Below the pieces are notes generated by a model. That model saw nothing but the letters and a program-made list of their open reading frames with translations, searched no databases and was not told where the DNA came from. 64,000 nt of DNA from Acorus gramineus (lineage: Eukaryota; Streptophyta; Magnoliopsida; Acorales; Acoraceae), in assembly GCA_030737835.1 (NCBI GenBank), contig CM060850.1, positions 29,429,716 through 29,493,715 of the forward strand, in the 5' to 3' direction. The position numbers were made by a program, and so were the translations under genes. The stretch's first letter is position 1; each line of letters starts with the position of its first letter. Below are positions 48,101-60,600 of this stretch, in pieces.

Positions 48101-51100
48101 GTAGGAATGTTCACCCCTTAAAAGTTCACGCCTTCATGTGGATTTTAAGCTTAAATAAGACCCTGGAGATTAATAGAGAAGGCTGGGTGCCAGACCCTCT
48201 TGGTTTGTGACCTGTGTGGTATTGAAATTGAATCTGATTAACATTTAATACTCCTTGAGTGCTCCTTTGTAAGTGCACCTGGGAGAATGCACTTGCAATG
48301 AAGCAGTATAACACAAAACTAGAAAAGATACAAAGCACAACAACAAAAGTTAGTCAAGAAAGATTGTGAAAGAAAAGATATATAGGTCGGATAATCCCGC
48401 TTATAAGCTATAAGTGAGAAGCCCGCTATCTTTATACATAAACTTGTCAAGCTCAAGAAAATTAGGGCTATACTGCTGGGCTTCAAAACTCAGATGAAAA
48501 AAGAAACAAGAGACGGAAGGAAAAAATTCAAAACCACAATGCCAAATGCAGCGTGTTGGGCTATCTGGTTAACCAGAAATGAGAATATCTTCAGAGGGAA
48601 AGAATAGTACATAGTGAAGAACTGGACATTAGTGGACCCTTTGGCCCTTCCTAAGAGATTGGAGATCCACATCCACATAAACGTAAAGGTGAAAAGAATG
48701 TCATTGAATAAGAGGGCCATTTCCTGGTTAAGTAAGATTGAGAGGGATTAACAGGAAGGGATACTTCTTGCATCCTTTTACTCCCATTTGTTTTTGTTTT
48801 TTTCCCCTTGTTTTCCATTGCACCAGTTAAGCCTATAAGTAGTCTATCAGTCTAATAAAATTGGTGGATCACCACCTTCTACTAAAAAAAAGTAAATTAA
48901 TAGATATAAGAAAAGATAACTTTCACCTCAAAAACGAACATATTTTCTTTGTATTTTTCAGCATGACCCGACTTTTCCCAAAGATCCATATTGTACATAT
49001 TTGGGGTCACAACCTGCCAAGCCAAAATAAATTAAAGTGATGATCAATATTTGTCACAGATACCAATAAAAAAAATATTTTTCACATGAAATTTCTGACT
49101 AGAAACATATGAATATTGAATGGAACCTCTTGGTATCCTCTCTTCCTGTATTCAGATCGTATAAAATCCATTAACTTGTTATAGATTCTAGTCCCATGTG
49201 GCAGAAAGAAACAACTTCCTGGGCTGGAATCATATATATTTATCAATTGACAAAAAATACAGGCATAAAAAATAATGGAAAAAACAATAAGACAGATTTA
49301 AATGTTGCAAATGAAGAAAAATAAACTGAAACACTACCTAAGAGGATTGAAAAAGAAAAGATCTTGATTTTGCCCCAAAATTCTGTGATCATACTTCTTT
49401 GCTTCCTCTATCCTCGCCAAATATTCCTGCAAAATGAGGATGTTCAGTATTTTCCAATTTAACCAACGGCAAATATGTGTAATAAATGCCAACATGATAA
49501 CTCATCATAAAAAGGATAGCAGATATTTACAGCACAAGTAACATGAGGCATATATTAATAATATTGTTGTTGTTATATAAACACTAAATTCTAAATTTCT
49601 AATAAATTATATATTCAAAAAAAAAAAAATGCACTGCATGGAAGTGATTTGTATCCCATTAACTGAGGACAATTGGCCTTGGCAATCAGAAAATGAATAA
49701 ACAAAATTGTATTCACAAGGACAAGAGATGAGTTAAACCTTCAGAGACTTTGCATCTGGATAAGAAATTCCATAAACCCTCTGGAGACTTTCACGATCAG
49801 ATTTTCCCCTCCAATAGGATGACGAAGCCTGCATACTGACCACTGTTAATGTTGACTTCCTATCCATGATGACCGTTAAAAATTCAGTTCAATGTCACAT
49901 GGTTAACCACCTTTAAACAAGCAACTGCTTTCACAAAAGAAGTATTTGGTATATGCGGTCCACGACAAAGGTCGACTAAAGGCCCACATCTATACACAGT
50001 GATCGTCTTGTCTTCTGGCAACTCATTAATGATTTCAACCTGCAGCAAAAATGTCAAATCATATAGATAATTATTTCCTTCATCTTGGGAACATGAACAT
50101 ACCAAGTAACAAAAAAATGGCATGAACAGAGAATTAGGTGATTTTGCATCTAGAAGTTAATCATTTAGGTATCCCTCAAAAAAATACACCCAAATGAATT
50201 CTTGATTTCAGAAAAAGGCTGGAAAAAAATTCAACTGAGCATCACTTGCCTTGAAATTATTCTCCGCAAACATTTCGAGGGCTTGTTCCCTTGTTACTTC
50301 AATGCGTTCAAAAGGTTGCTTCTCCTGTAGAAATATGCTAGTATTATGATGAAAAACTGCATAGCTATATAAAATTCAGATAAGAACACCATGAGAATGC
50401 TTTAAACCATTACAAAGTAGATTTTGGGTATTTCAATTCTTATCGATCTGTAGAAAACCCAAATTCACAACTTCATAACTACAGTCGTAATCATCGGAGC
50501 CAATTTCAATCACAACTCAGCATTGTAAGATACATATTGAACTGACGAGCATACAAACTGAAGAGCCATTGTCCTCAATTCTTTAAATACATTAAAATGT
50601 ACAACCCATGTTTGGTTCTCGTAGTCAAACTTGACAATAACACATCTCTACATCCGCATTACAAATACAACATCTCAAGTCATTTAAAAATATTAGATGG
50701 ATACAATTATACAAATGTATGCATGTACATGTGTACTTAAGTCCCTTTCGCATATGGGAATTTTTTTACAAAATCTTTTACTGTTGACATATTTATTGAT
50801 AAATTTAAGTTAGCCAATTTTGAGTACATGGATAATTTAAGAGGAGGAATACCCCTCCAGAAGAATAAGTTCCTCAAAGAGCAGTCCTGCTGGGGTTTAT
50901 GTTCACATGAGGTGGATGGGCTTGTAATTCCCTTGTTTTTGGGGCTTTCACTTTGAATACAAAGGCGAAAGCCAACCTTCTCTTTCAAAAAAAAGTTCCT
51001 CAAAGAGAGAATGAATCTTACTGAGGCAGCTTTCTTTGCACGTGATACGATTTGACCAAAGTGCTCTTCATTCAAGGTCAGGCCATTGTAGAATGCGTCA

Positions 51101-54100
51101 TAATAGAATCCCTATGGAGAAATTTAAGTAATTTCATACATCAGCGACAAGTCTATATAAATTGAGAACACTTGCACTGTGAGAACTGCAGAAACAAATC
51201 TATCTGCAAAATACAATACATTACATATGTTCAACAATCAATCATGACAAGACCAGAAGCTTCTTTAGTGAGGTTTTTCCTCACATAAAGAAAGAGGGCA
51301 TGCGAAGTCTTCATATCAAACTTATCACACATGAAGATTTGCATGTAACATATGCATACATGCTGAAAGAGTGTAGTGTTCAAATCATACAGCTGTCATG
51401 TTATTCCTTTACTAAAAAAAATCGCATACACAACAAAATCAACACAATGTTGCTGTTTCGCATATGAGACATGCTTAGAACACTACCAACATAAATTTCT
51501 AATAAAAATCCTTTCTTCATTTATTTTTTTTGAAGGTAGAGGATCTACCAATTAAGATCCTTATCCAATAGTCAAATATTGTCCATGCATTCTTAAAATG
51601 TCAAACCAAGCCTCTTTAAAAATCCCTTTCTCCCATCTTTCTATATCATTGAATCTTATGTGCTCACTGCTCACCTTCACAAATGCAGTCAAGGGTGAGT
51701 GTTGTACATGTATAGAGCACCTTCAACAATACTACATTAATTTATCCCCTGTAGAAGATACTCTTTTTTATTTTTGGTGCTAACCTGTAGAAGAAACTCT
51801 AAATCTAGCCCCTTCATTTTTTTTTTAAGAGAAATGGCATTCTACCTTGATTTTTATTAATCCAACGAGAGTGCCCAGTGCATACAACAAAAGCCAAGAA
51901 ACTAAGAAAAAACAGTCCTAAATAGGACAACCAAAACCCCCAGTGCAACTAGGCCCAGGTAGAAAGGGTGTCTACCCTGGCCTAGCCAAAACAAACTCCC
52001 ATCCCCTGCCTATTCAGTAATCTGCAGCTGCCACCCGCCACCAAAATACACTTTGCTCCAGCGCAGAAGCATCCCCTCATTTTGAATATTAACATCCAAA
52101 TTATGTCATGAATCTACCTATACATCATCAAATTTTAAGTGTTGTACTCCAAAAGACCAATGCTTAGATTCATATAGATAGTTGACCTGATTGTTATCCT
52201 AAAGCACCCAACCCTAATCTCCCATATACTAGTACATCGCACAACAACCGACACACCTCCACTCATCCATAGTCCGACCACTTCAACCATGTTTAAAAGC
52301 AATTCTGTGTTTTCAATTCTATCCATCCCACAATCCATAGACAATCACATTATTATAATTAAATAAAAAACATGGATATGTTTCATGATGCATACAAGAA
52401 CATGATATTATACAACGTCCAGTTAAGACAATGGTAAAACACAAGATTCATCTATTAGGGATCAGGACAAAGAAATCAAAATGTATCTTTGGCAATGCAT
52501 AACTTTAGTGAAGATGTTGACCAACACATATAATCTAAAGCAATTTTAATTTACTGCCAATCATCCATCTAAATTTTTCAAATTCTGTACAGTACCATAA
52601 AGTTGGTCTCTTACAATCTTCAGATGCAAACAAGCATACTGGGAGAACACATGGGCATGCATTAGTCATCTCCTTAAGGATTGGGGAAAATACATTTTGG
52701 TGGTTAAGAATATGGCATAAGTGGTGCAGGAGGATGAATTTCGATAAAATGCAAATCAGCTTTATTTAAAATGTAATGGGATGAGGTGGAATTTTCCGTC
52801 TTTTGTTTCGTTTATTTTGTTATTACTTTTGCAATGGAGATCTCTTGTCTCATTTTGTATGAAGGCATTTTGATGATTAAGATATGATATCATGCCTTAT
52901 CTTTTTTCTATAAAAAAAAAGGGCCACTTACACAATTTTTCCTCCAACTAGCATAACAAATTAATCAAATTACTTTTTTTCTCGAGAAGGTACAAAGGCA
53001 CAAAGCAACAAATCACTGTTCAAGACCAAAAACAAGCAGCACACAAATTTTGCAAGACAATAACCAAAAATGATGTATTGAAACAAATTGTTACCTCTCC
53101 TCTTGTAGTACAAGGCCCAATGCACAGCTTACAACCATATTCCAACTCAATGGCCTGACAGTAATTGACGTAAGTTTCAGTTAACTAAAGATGATATGCC
53201 ATGAATTATAATAGCAAAAGGAGTGAACTTGTTCAGTTAAGTATTACATATAAAACTATACACAAGGAACTCGGATACACACACATGCACACAACACAAA
53301 GCATAAACGCTGCGAGGGCTCAGCAGATGCATTCAAAGACACCATGACTGTGTTAACAAAACAGCACCAAAAGCAAATAACAAAGGCCACGGATTTTCAG
53401 AAAGCAAGCACCTGTCCAAGGATGTGAGCGCTGGAGTGCCAAAACGTATCACGACCTTCATTATCATTGAAGGTAAACAGCTTGAGTTCGCAATCACCTT
53501 CCAGCGGCCTTGACATGTCCCAAAGAGTTCCATTGACCTTCACACATCAACCAAAAAAAAAAAATTTCAAATGATAAGCAGGATGTGTTTCCACTCTCAA
53601 TTGTATTGTCAGTGGAGGGAAACTTAAAACGTAACAAATCCGATCCGCCATTAATTCAAGCTTAGGTGCCCTAACTGACCTGCGAAATCAGAGCATTCGA
53701 AGCGAGGCTCTTCGATATCTGCGCCGCGATGTCCATGGGGGTCGTCATCCCCATCTTGCCCTCCTTCACTGACCCATCCTTCAACGTTATCCTATCCATC
53801 CAAACAGCCACGTAAGATAAGGTCTGCAGGTCAGGGTTTAGGGTTTAGGGTTTTTACTTGATGGAACTATCTTGATCGGAGATTTGGAGGGACTGGAGTC
53901 GCTGGGAGGTCTGGACGCCCTGGATCGACTCGAAGAGGCGGATGCGCTTCTGGATGACGGAATCCAGGTAGGCTTCGTCCCTCGGGGGCTTCGTCGAGCT
54001 TCCCTGCTCTCCCATGGAGGCCAAGGGTACGGCGGAGAGCGGCGGAGAAGAGGTGGAGAAGGTGGCGAGGGCAATCCGGGAAATACAGAAAGAACGAGCG

Positions 54101-54126
54101 GGAGTAAGCCTAAAGAAACCTAACAT
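42154..54126 (-). CDS. Threonyl-tRNA synthetase, two alternative starts
   Basis: Twenty-one exons on the minus strand: 54126-53858, 53791-53680, 53537-53412, 53154-53095, 51111-51022, 50324-50250, 50039-49911, 49828-49739, 49426-49338, 49223-49127, 49013-48927, 47801-47717, 46792-46698, 46573-46541, 45707-45621, 44937-44845, 44252-44160, 44067-43846, 43270-43199, 42642-42571, 42249-42154. Phases are consistent, giving 723 residues. The enzyme charges tRNA-Thr. Seen are an N-terminal TGS region, editing-site ligands HSSAH (161-165) and CRGPH (269-273), catalytic zinc site MNCPGHC (419-425), motif 2 around [12 protein letters not shown], motif 3 [11 protein letters not shown] (598-608) and a C-terminal anticodon-binding domain. 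The first Met opens an Arg/Ser-rich transit-like peptide; Met38 (54015) fits a cytosolic form. Introns after exons 6 and 18 start with GC. Confidence 0.96.
47234..47436. mobile_element. Candidate hAT-like MITE in a synthetase intron
   Basis: The left 'tccctttggataggg' and the reverse-complemented right GGCCCTGTTTGGTTAGG resemble each other, and inner CAATCCT/AGGATTG words pair. A GA microsatellite lies just outside at about 47158-47176. No target duplication was confirmed. Confidence 0.45.
48013..48893 (+). mobile_element. 5'-truncated LINE relic in a synthetase intron
   Basis: On the + strand, opposite to the host gene, it encodes zf-RVT pieces: [16 protein letters not shown] (near 48118), [11 protein letters not shown] after a frame change, and [14 protein letters not shown] (near 48553). 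The 3' end has an A-run at 48883-48891. The 8-mer AAATTAAT flanks it (48005-48012 and 48894-48901). A foreign-looking block near 48290-48480 may be a nested insertion. Confidence 0.75.
50882..50992 (+). mobile_element. 111-bp retroposed LINE tail with 15-bp target duplication
   Basis: The 15-mer AAGTTCCTCAAAGAG occurs exactly at 50867-50881 and 50993-51007. The intervening 111 bp ends in an A-run and includes CTTTGAATACAAAGGC, as in LINE 3' ends. It sits only about 15 bp inside the intron from the donor of exon 5 (51022). Confidence 0.85.
51821..52072 (-). mobile_element. Retroposon fragment in a synthetase intron, minus orientation
   Basis: T-run on the + strand at the left (A-tail of a minus-strand element), then LINE-tail-like TTTATTAATCCAACGAGAG. 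It is flanked by CCCCTTCATTTT (51809-51820) and CCCCTCATTTT (52073-52083), a target duplication differing by one base. About 252 bp. Confidence 0.65.
53833..53853 (-). repeat. Three telomere-type repeats at the start of synthetase intron 1
   Basis: Three perfect AGGGTTT units on the + strand, that is AAACCCT on the coding strand, begin about 4 nt after the donor of intron 1. The motif is the telo-box word found in leaders and first introns of plant translation genes. Confidence 0.85.
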
Positions 54127-56668
54127 AAACGAGAGACCAGGCGATGGAGTTGCAATGCAAAGCAGGGCCGGCGATTTTAACCGTTGTTGATCTTCCAATG
54201 TGCTGTGTTACGTGGCGAAATCTGGTTCGTTGATCTGTTTTGGGAGATTGAGGCGGGAGGTGCAGAGAAGGTGTGAGCATCACAGACCGTCTGATTTTAG
54301 AGGAAAGTCGGGCGGGCTGGATGGGCCGAACCAGAAGCCAACTGCGGGTGGACGGACCCAATAGGTATCAGCCAAACGCGAGGTCCGCAGGACTTGGCTG
54401 AAGGCCCGCCAATTTCATTGGTCATAAACTATTGGCCCGTTTGACCACGATAACAACCAAGAGAAAAGAGTCGTTCAATGTCTGCGGGAAGAAGAACCCA
54501 TGGTTATCAGAACAATTGGGATCCTAAAGCTTTCCACAATACAAAGCTTAAGCAAGACGAGTTTAAAATGTTTTTGAGTTTACATGAAGCTGTTTTTTTC
54601 AAACCTGTTTTGAAACAAAAAAAAACTGAGGTTAAAAACTGTAGACAGATTTTTGTGAAAAAAGTGTGCAAAATTTGAGTTTTCTAAAAACTATTGAGAA
54701 GCAACTTCTTACAAAATCAGTTTTAAATCCAGCTAAATTGGATTTTTAAAAGTATATTAACTAGTGAAGTGTGTTTTTTTATACAAATAAAATATGTATT
54801 CATATAAATTAAATACGTATATTTTTACGTGTTTCATAACTGAGTATATATTTAATATAGTGGATAATATACTTTATCAAATGATTTCATACACTACATC
54901 AATGATGAGACGAACGCAAATAAAATCGTAAAACAGATTGAATGTATAGTGTATTTGATGTCTTTTGTTAGGTCCGATGGCTTTTATATCTTCATTGTCT
55001 AATGAAAACATTTATAAATGTATAACGTCCAGTTAGTTGGTCATTGAAGAAAATGATAATGTGAGGGGTAATATTTTATTTTATTTTTTTTGAAAAATGG
55101 TACTCTAAAGATTTGATCCATTGATTTTTTTTTACAGAGAAGCGAGAGATATTTACTGATTTAATCAAAATTCGATTTACTACAATTTATTTTTGTATGG
55201 ATTATATCATTTGTTTAGTGAAGTTCATACATTTATAAAAAAATATTAAGAGTATATAACTAAATAAATTAAATATATATATTTTAATATAGAAATGATT
55301 GTCCAGACTTTAAATATGGAATCGATTGTTTAGATTTTTTTTAAAAAAATATCTCACAATTTAATCAATTAAACTTTGATGTAAAATATTTAATTTTTAC
55401 CATTCATGATGTAAAATAATTAATTTTATCACTCATTATTTCGGTTTGGGTTGGGTTAAGAATCCAAACCCTTAACACAGTGTTCTTGTTGGAGCTTTTT
55501 TTTTGTAGTAAGATTCACAGAGAACGAGTACAAGTTTACAACATACTCATGCTCAAGGCCCATCAAGGCCTATAGTTAAAGCCAATCAAGAGACAATTAC
55601 TTTATGGAAAAAGATACACGAATCCTCCACTACAATTTATCATTTTTTCTTTTTTTATAAAATTATACACTCACTCTTTAAAATATTTGATATTGTATAA
55701 AATAAAGTATATATTGAGATATATTAATGTATTTTTTTTCATGATGAAAAAATAAAAAAAAACAGACTGTAAGATATATACAATGATAGTATAGTATATA
55801 CTACGTTATCATAGTATATGAACTGCAAAACGGACGGTAAAAACAGACTGCGTGTATCAACACTCTTACTTTATACATTGAGACTTTTATCGGGATTGAA
55901 CTGGGACCTCCGCACCTCTACATTGTGTGGGTGTATCTCAATCACTGTGTCAACGAGCGGTGGTGCCCGCTCATGTTTGAACTGAATGCTAAAATCTTAT
56001 GGCATGTTTGGCAACAAACCCCAAAAGCAGCTTTTAGTTTTTGGAGTCACATCAATTCAAATACATCATCATTTAAAAGCTAAAAGCTATTATCAAAGGT
56101 AACAGGTTAACTTAAATACATCATTATTATTATATTTTATCTCTAAACTGTACATCAAAATCTGTGTTTTATAAAGCAGCCATCATCATTACACTCTCAA
56201 ATCATCATCATTACACTCTTAAATGGTGTGCATAAAACTACAAAAATTAAAAACTGTTTTTCAAATTATGTTTTTAAATGTTACCTAGCCTGTTTAAAAA
56301 TCTGTGAAGACATCACCCGAACAAGAGACGACCCAGTGTTGGGACCGTAATAACAAGTCGCTAAACGGGGGCATAAACGTCCAATCAACAAAACGCTGAC
56401 ACGAAGATCGTTCTTTCATTCGGGCTGCATGTTAATTTAAAAAAGGAAAGAGAAAAAAAAAGAAAAGAAAAACTAAAGTTTCCCTTCAAATCAAAAAGCG
56501 AAGCAAAGAGGGCCCCCGGAAAAGAGGAATCCCTCGCGCAAAATTCAGCATTTCAGCTCGCATCGCCTCCCGTCGAACCCTAGATCCGGGTCCTGTGAAG
56601 GCCGTTCTCGTCCGTCCGAAACATCGTCTTTTTCTGCTAAGTTTTCCAGTTTCGGTGGCGGATCGGGG
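54127..56668. other. Intergenic region between divergent synthetase and AP2M genes
   Basis: The two genes diverge, so both promoters lie here. On the synthetase side there is a TGGGCC (site II-like) motif at 54322-54327 and further GGCCC words near 54402 and 54435. From 54480 to 56400 the DNA is AT-rich with chance frames only; a block from about 56005 beginning GGCATGTTTGGCAAC resembles a MITE end. The AP2M leader near 56430-56668 has A/G-rich tracts and an AACCCTAG word at 56577-56584. Confidence 0.5.
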
Positions 56669-57580
56669 ATGCCTGTGGCGGCGTCTGCGATATACTTCCT
56701 GAACCTCCGCGGTGACGTCCTCATCAATCGCCTCTACCGCGATGACGTCGGGTCAGATCATCTCCTCTATCTCTTTGTGATGTTTGATTTTTTTTCCCAG
56801 TGTTCGCAAACATGTTCGAAGCGTTTGTATTGTTCCGTATCCGTTCGAGCATTCACATCTTGTTGTTGTTTCTTTTGAATTCGCATTTGTTTGTAGATCA
56901 GTTATAAGGCGCTGACATTTTCGTCAGCTTAGCACTTGATTTGATTGTTCGGTATAGCGAAGCTCGTTGAATTGTAGAGAAGAGGATTGAGAAGAAGAGT
57001 AAGGCTTTGAAAATAAAATGAAGGGAAAAACTTGAGATCGGATGCGAATGCAATCTTTAATGAACCACGTCTATGAAGATATTGCAATTATTATTATTAA
57101 TAAATTTTTATTATATATATATTCACACACACACACACATTTGGTAATGATATGGCGTGGTCCATGTGAACTGAGTATATATGTCCTTTAAAGGGGTATA
57201 TGTGTCGGTAAAGAAAATATATATTATATGTCTCATTGAAATAAAAATACATTAAATGAGTCATATGTTTTCTTTAGCGAAACATATATCCCTTTAAAGG
57301 ACATATATATGCAGATCACACGGACCGCATTTTTTTTTTTTTTTTTTGCTATCAAAGGTATCCAAACCCTTCAAGACAAGGACTATTCCTCTGGGTGTCC
57401 GCACCGACCCACTCGGGAGTTTCCCTCGAAACCTAGGTAAGTTGAGGGTGGAAATTGAACACGCGCCAAGCCGCCAATGGGGAGCAAACCCATGGTGTTA
57501 GCCAACTCACCAAGACCCTGGTGGTTCATTAAAATTTGGAACATTTATTGATTTGTGCGTGTCATCCTTATGCAAGGGCC

Positions 57581-57612
<32 letters not shown>

Positions 57613-60600
57613 TCGAATGTCCCAAATGACAATTTATTATTATTGTTATATTTGACTTGTACATTTAAGCATGTATGTGATTCCCTGTAGAAAAGCATAC
57701 CAATAAAGTCCTCCATGTTTTCTAGAATTGGTTCGTGTTCAATTTCTCTGAATTATCAGTAAATTCTCATAATCTGATGGCCTTTTCTGGTGTATTGAAT
57801 TTTCCCACTTGTTGACTTTATTTTTTTTTCTTCAAATACTGGCATAGCATTATCAATTCCTAATAAATGACTAGTACAATGTGTTGATTTTTGCGTTTTC
57901 TGTATTATACATACAAATTTGTTTGACACTGGTGAGTTTTTATTCAGGGGCAACATGGTGGATGCATTCCGGATGCATATTATGCAGACAAAGGAATTGG
58001 GGACATGCCCGGTTCGTCAAATTGGTGGTTGCTCTTTCTTTTACATGAGAATTAGCAATGTGTACATTGTTATTGTTGTCAGCAGCAATGCTAATGTTGC
58101 TTGTGCGTTCAAGTTTGTCGTCGAGGTGAGGACTTTATAAGGGATAAGGTTTTGTGCAAAGTAATGTAAAGATCAAGAGTTTTGTTTTGATTCATCTTCA
58201 TTGGCTGTTTGGTATGCTTTCATTTCACATATCTGAAACTTCAATTCCTTTTTGTTTTCCTCAGTCTGGTTTGAACATAGAGTGAGTACACATTGCCAAA
58301 ACTAGAGCAATCATTACTTCCCCAAATTCAGTTATTTTTAGGGAAATGGCTTAAGTTTCCTGTCTGACGAAGATGTTTATGAACCATACTTTGAGCAAAG
58401 GAGTGCACCAGGACAATGAATATTAATATTCCAGAAGGGTTCCTCTTTTCTTTTCTTCTCTTCCATGACCCCTTTCCCCTCGTTCTCCGCTTCGGCCCAT
58501 TTGTAATCTTTGCAATTCATAAATGAACTAACGTTTCGTCAAAAAAAAAAATTCCAGAAGGGTAACTCGTGGTTATAAAGTGTGGGTATTTTGAAGAAGT
58601 ATAAATCGGATTATTTTTGTGTTTAATAATTCTTTTTTTTTTTTGGATTTATCTGAATTGCTCATAAATGAAATTCTTGTTGACATTTTCATCATTAAAA
58701 TCCACCATTGGTTTTTCTCCAAAAAAAATAAAATAAAAAATCCACCATTGGTTAAAATGTATTTTGGTTGGACCATTAAAGCAATATATCCTGAGTATTG
58801 ATTCTGGCTGCATGTTGGGCATATCTGCCTAATAAGAAATGAGGTTTTCAAGAGGTGTACACCATATTTTGAAAATCCATGGAAGGGCACTATTCGTCTC
58901 CTCTAAGACTGGGAATTCCCTATGTAGGAGCTTCAGCAGTTATTTTAGAGCATGGGAATTTGAAGATTTTGGAGTGGATGTTCCTTCTTGTGCAGTTTGC
59001 TGTTTGTGCAATTGTGCTTTGTTTGGTTTCAATTTTGTCTTTCTGTTCTTTTTATTTGCTTATGTAGGTTATTCAGACAGTAGATTACTCCACTATTGTT
59101 TCTGAAATCCTATTTCTTCTTTTACTTTCTCTTTGGATCTGTACCCAAATTCAATGCAAGGAATATGGTGGTACAATTCCTACCTTTTTTTTTTTTAAAA
59201 AAAAAGGGATATCTCTGCCATTGATGCCATGTCTTTGGTCCACATATGACACCATATACAGTAGCTTGATCTTGGAAGAACATGAGCATCATAAGTTTTG
59301 ACACTTTTTGTGTTCTACCAAAATCTTGTTATTATTGTACGCATTAATAATCATGCCAAGGTTGTCTGTCTTATGTGCAGGCTGTAACGCTGTTTAAGTC
59401 TTATTTTGGTGGAGCATTTGATGAAGATGCCATACGAAATAACTTTGTTTTGATCTATGAACTCTTGGATGGTATGTGACCTGAGCCTCTTAAACATATG
59501 TCAGTGCATTGGGCACTAAAAAATTATGTTTTCTTCTAATCCATTTTATGTAATTTAGATATTTTTGATGCGTTGCAACAACCAATCAATTTAAGCTCTC
59601 TGGATACTAGCATTTATTTTCATCTTGTTATTTAAACAATCAGCTACTGCTATATGGATGTTGAATTTTATCATGTCTTTATTTTCTTTGTAGAATAAAT
59701 TGGTAAAACTCTGTGTAACTATTATGTTACCAAATAATATTCAATTCCTTACCCATAAGTACTTTCTATGAGGAAATTCTGTTGGACATGGCCATTTTAT
59801 GTCCTTTTTTATTTCAAACATTTATTGCATCACATATGACATTACCTACCTCGTAAAATTTTCATGGCATCTAGTTATGAACTATAAGGGTGTTCATGTT
59901 GCATGTGATATTTTCATTATGGTTTACATAAAAATAAATTGAATTGCTCGGGAAGTTGTAGATTTAAATGTTTAAACATTTTAATTTATTTGATTTTTCT
60001 ACTATGCAATATCAGATAGAGCTTGTATGCTTATGTTATGTGCAACGTAGATGAACATTTGGTAACCTCATCTAACATTGGAAGTAATTGTTTTTTATAA
60101 CTCCCAGAATGTTTTCTGTATAAATTATTATAAAGTCATCATCGACTTGACATGCAGAAATCATGGACTTTGGGTATCCCCAAAATCTCTCCCCCGAAAT
60201 TTTGAAGCTTTACATTACCCAAGAAGGAGTTCGATCACCATTTTCTTCTAAGGTTATGTCCTAAATAATATGCACTGTAAATGATATGCAGTTTATAATT
60301 ATGTTCACCTATTTAAAGCTGTTGCTTCATGATGATGGCCTTGTGGAACGCTGATGTGCTCTTTTTTTATTTATTCCGAGTCAATATTTAACATTTTTTC
60401 TTGCAATATGAAAAAACAACAGCCTGCAGATAAACCAGTTCCCAATGCAACTTTACAAGTCACCGGCGCGGTTGGGTGGAGACGTGAGGGCCTTACGTAT
60501 AAGAAGAATGAGGTGAACTCTTTTTTTTCCGTCTTCTGGTTTTATCTCTTAATTGTATATGGATGCAAAGGTTTCTTAAGGATATATATTCTCAGGTTTT

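Noticed and set aside
52650..52920. Possible LINE 3' end ending in an A-run in a synthetase intron
   Set aside because: Tail-like ending but no target duplication and no recognisable zf-RVT remnant.
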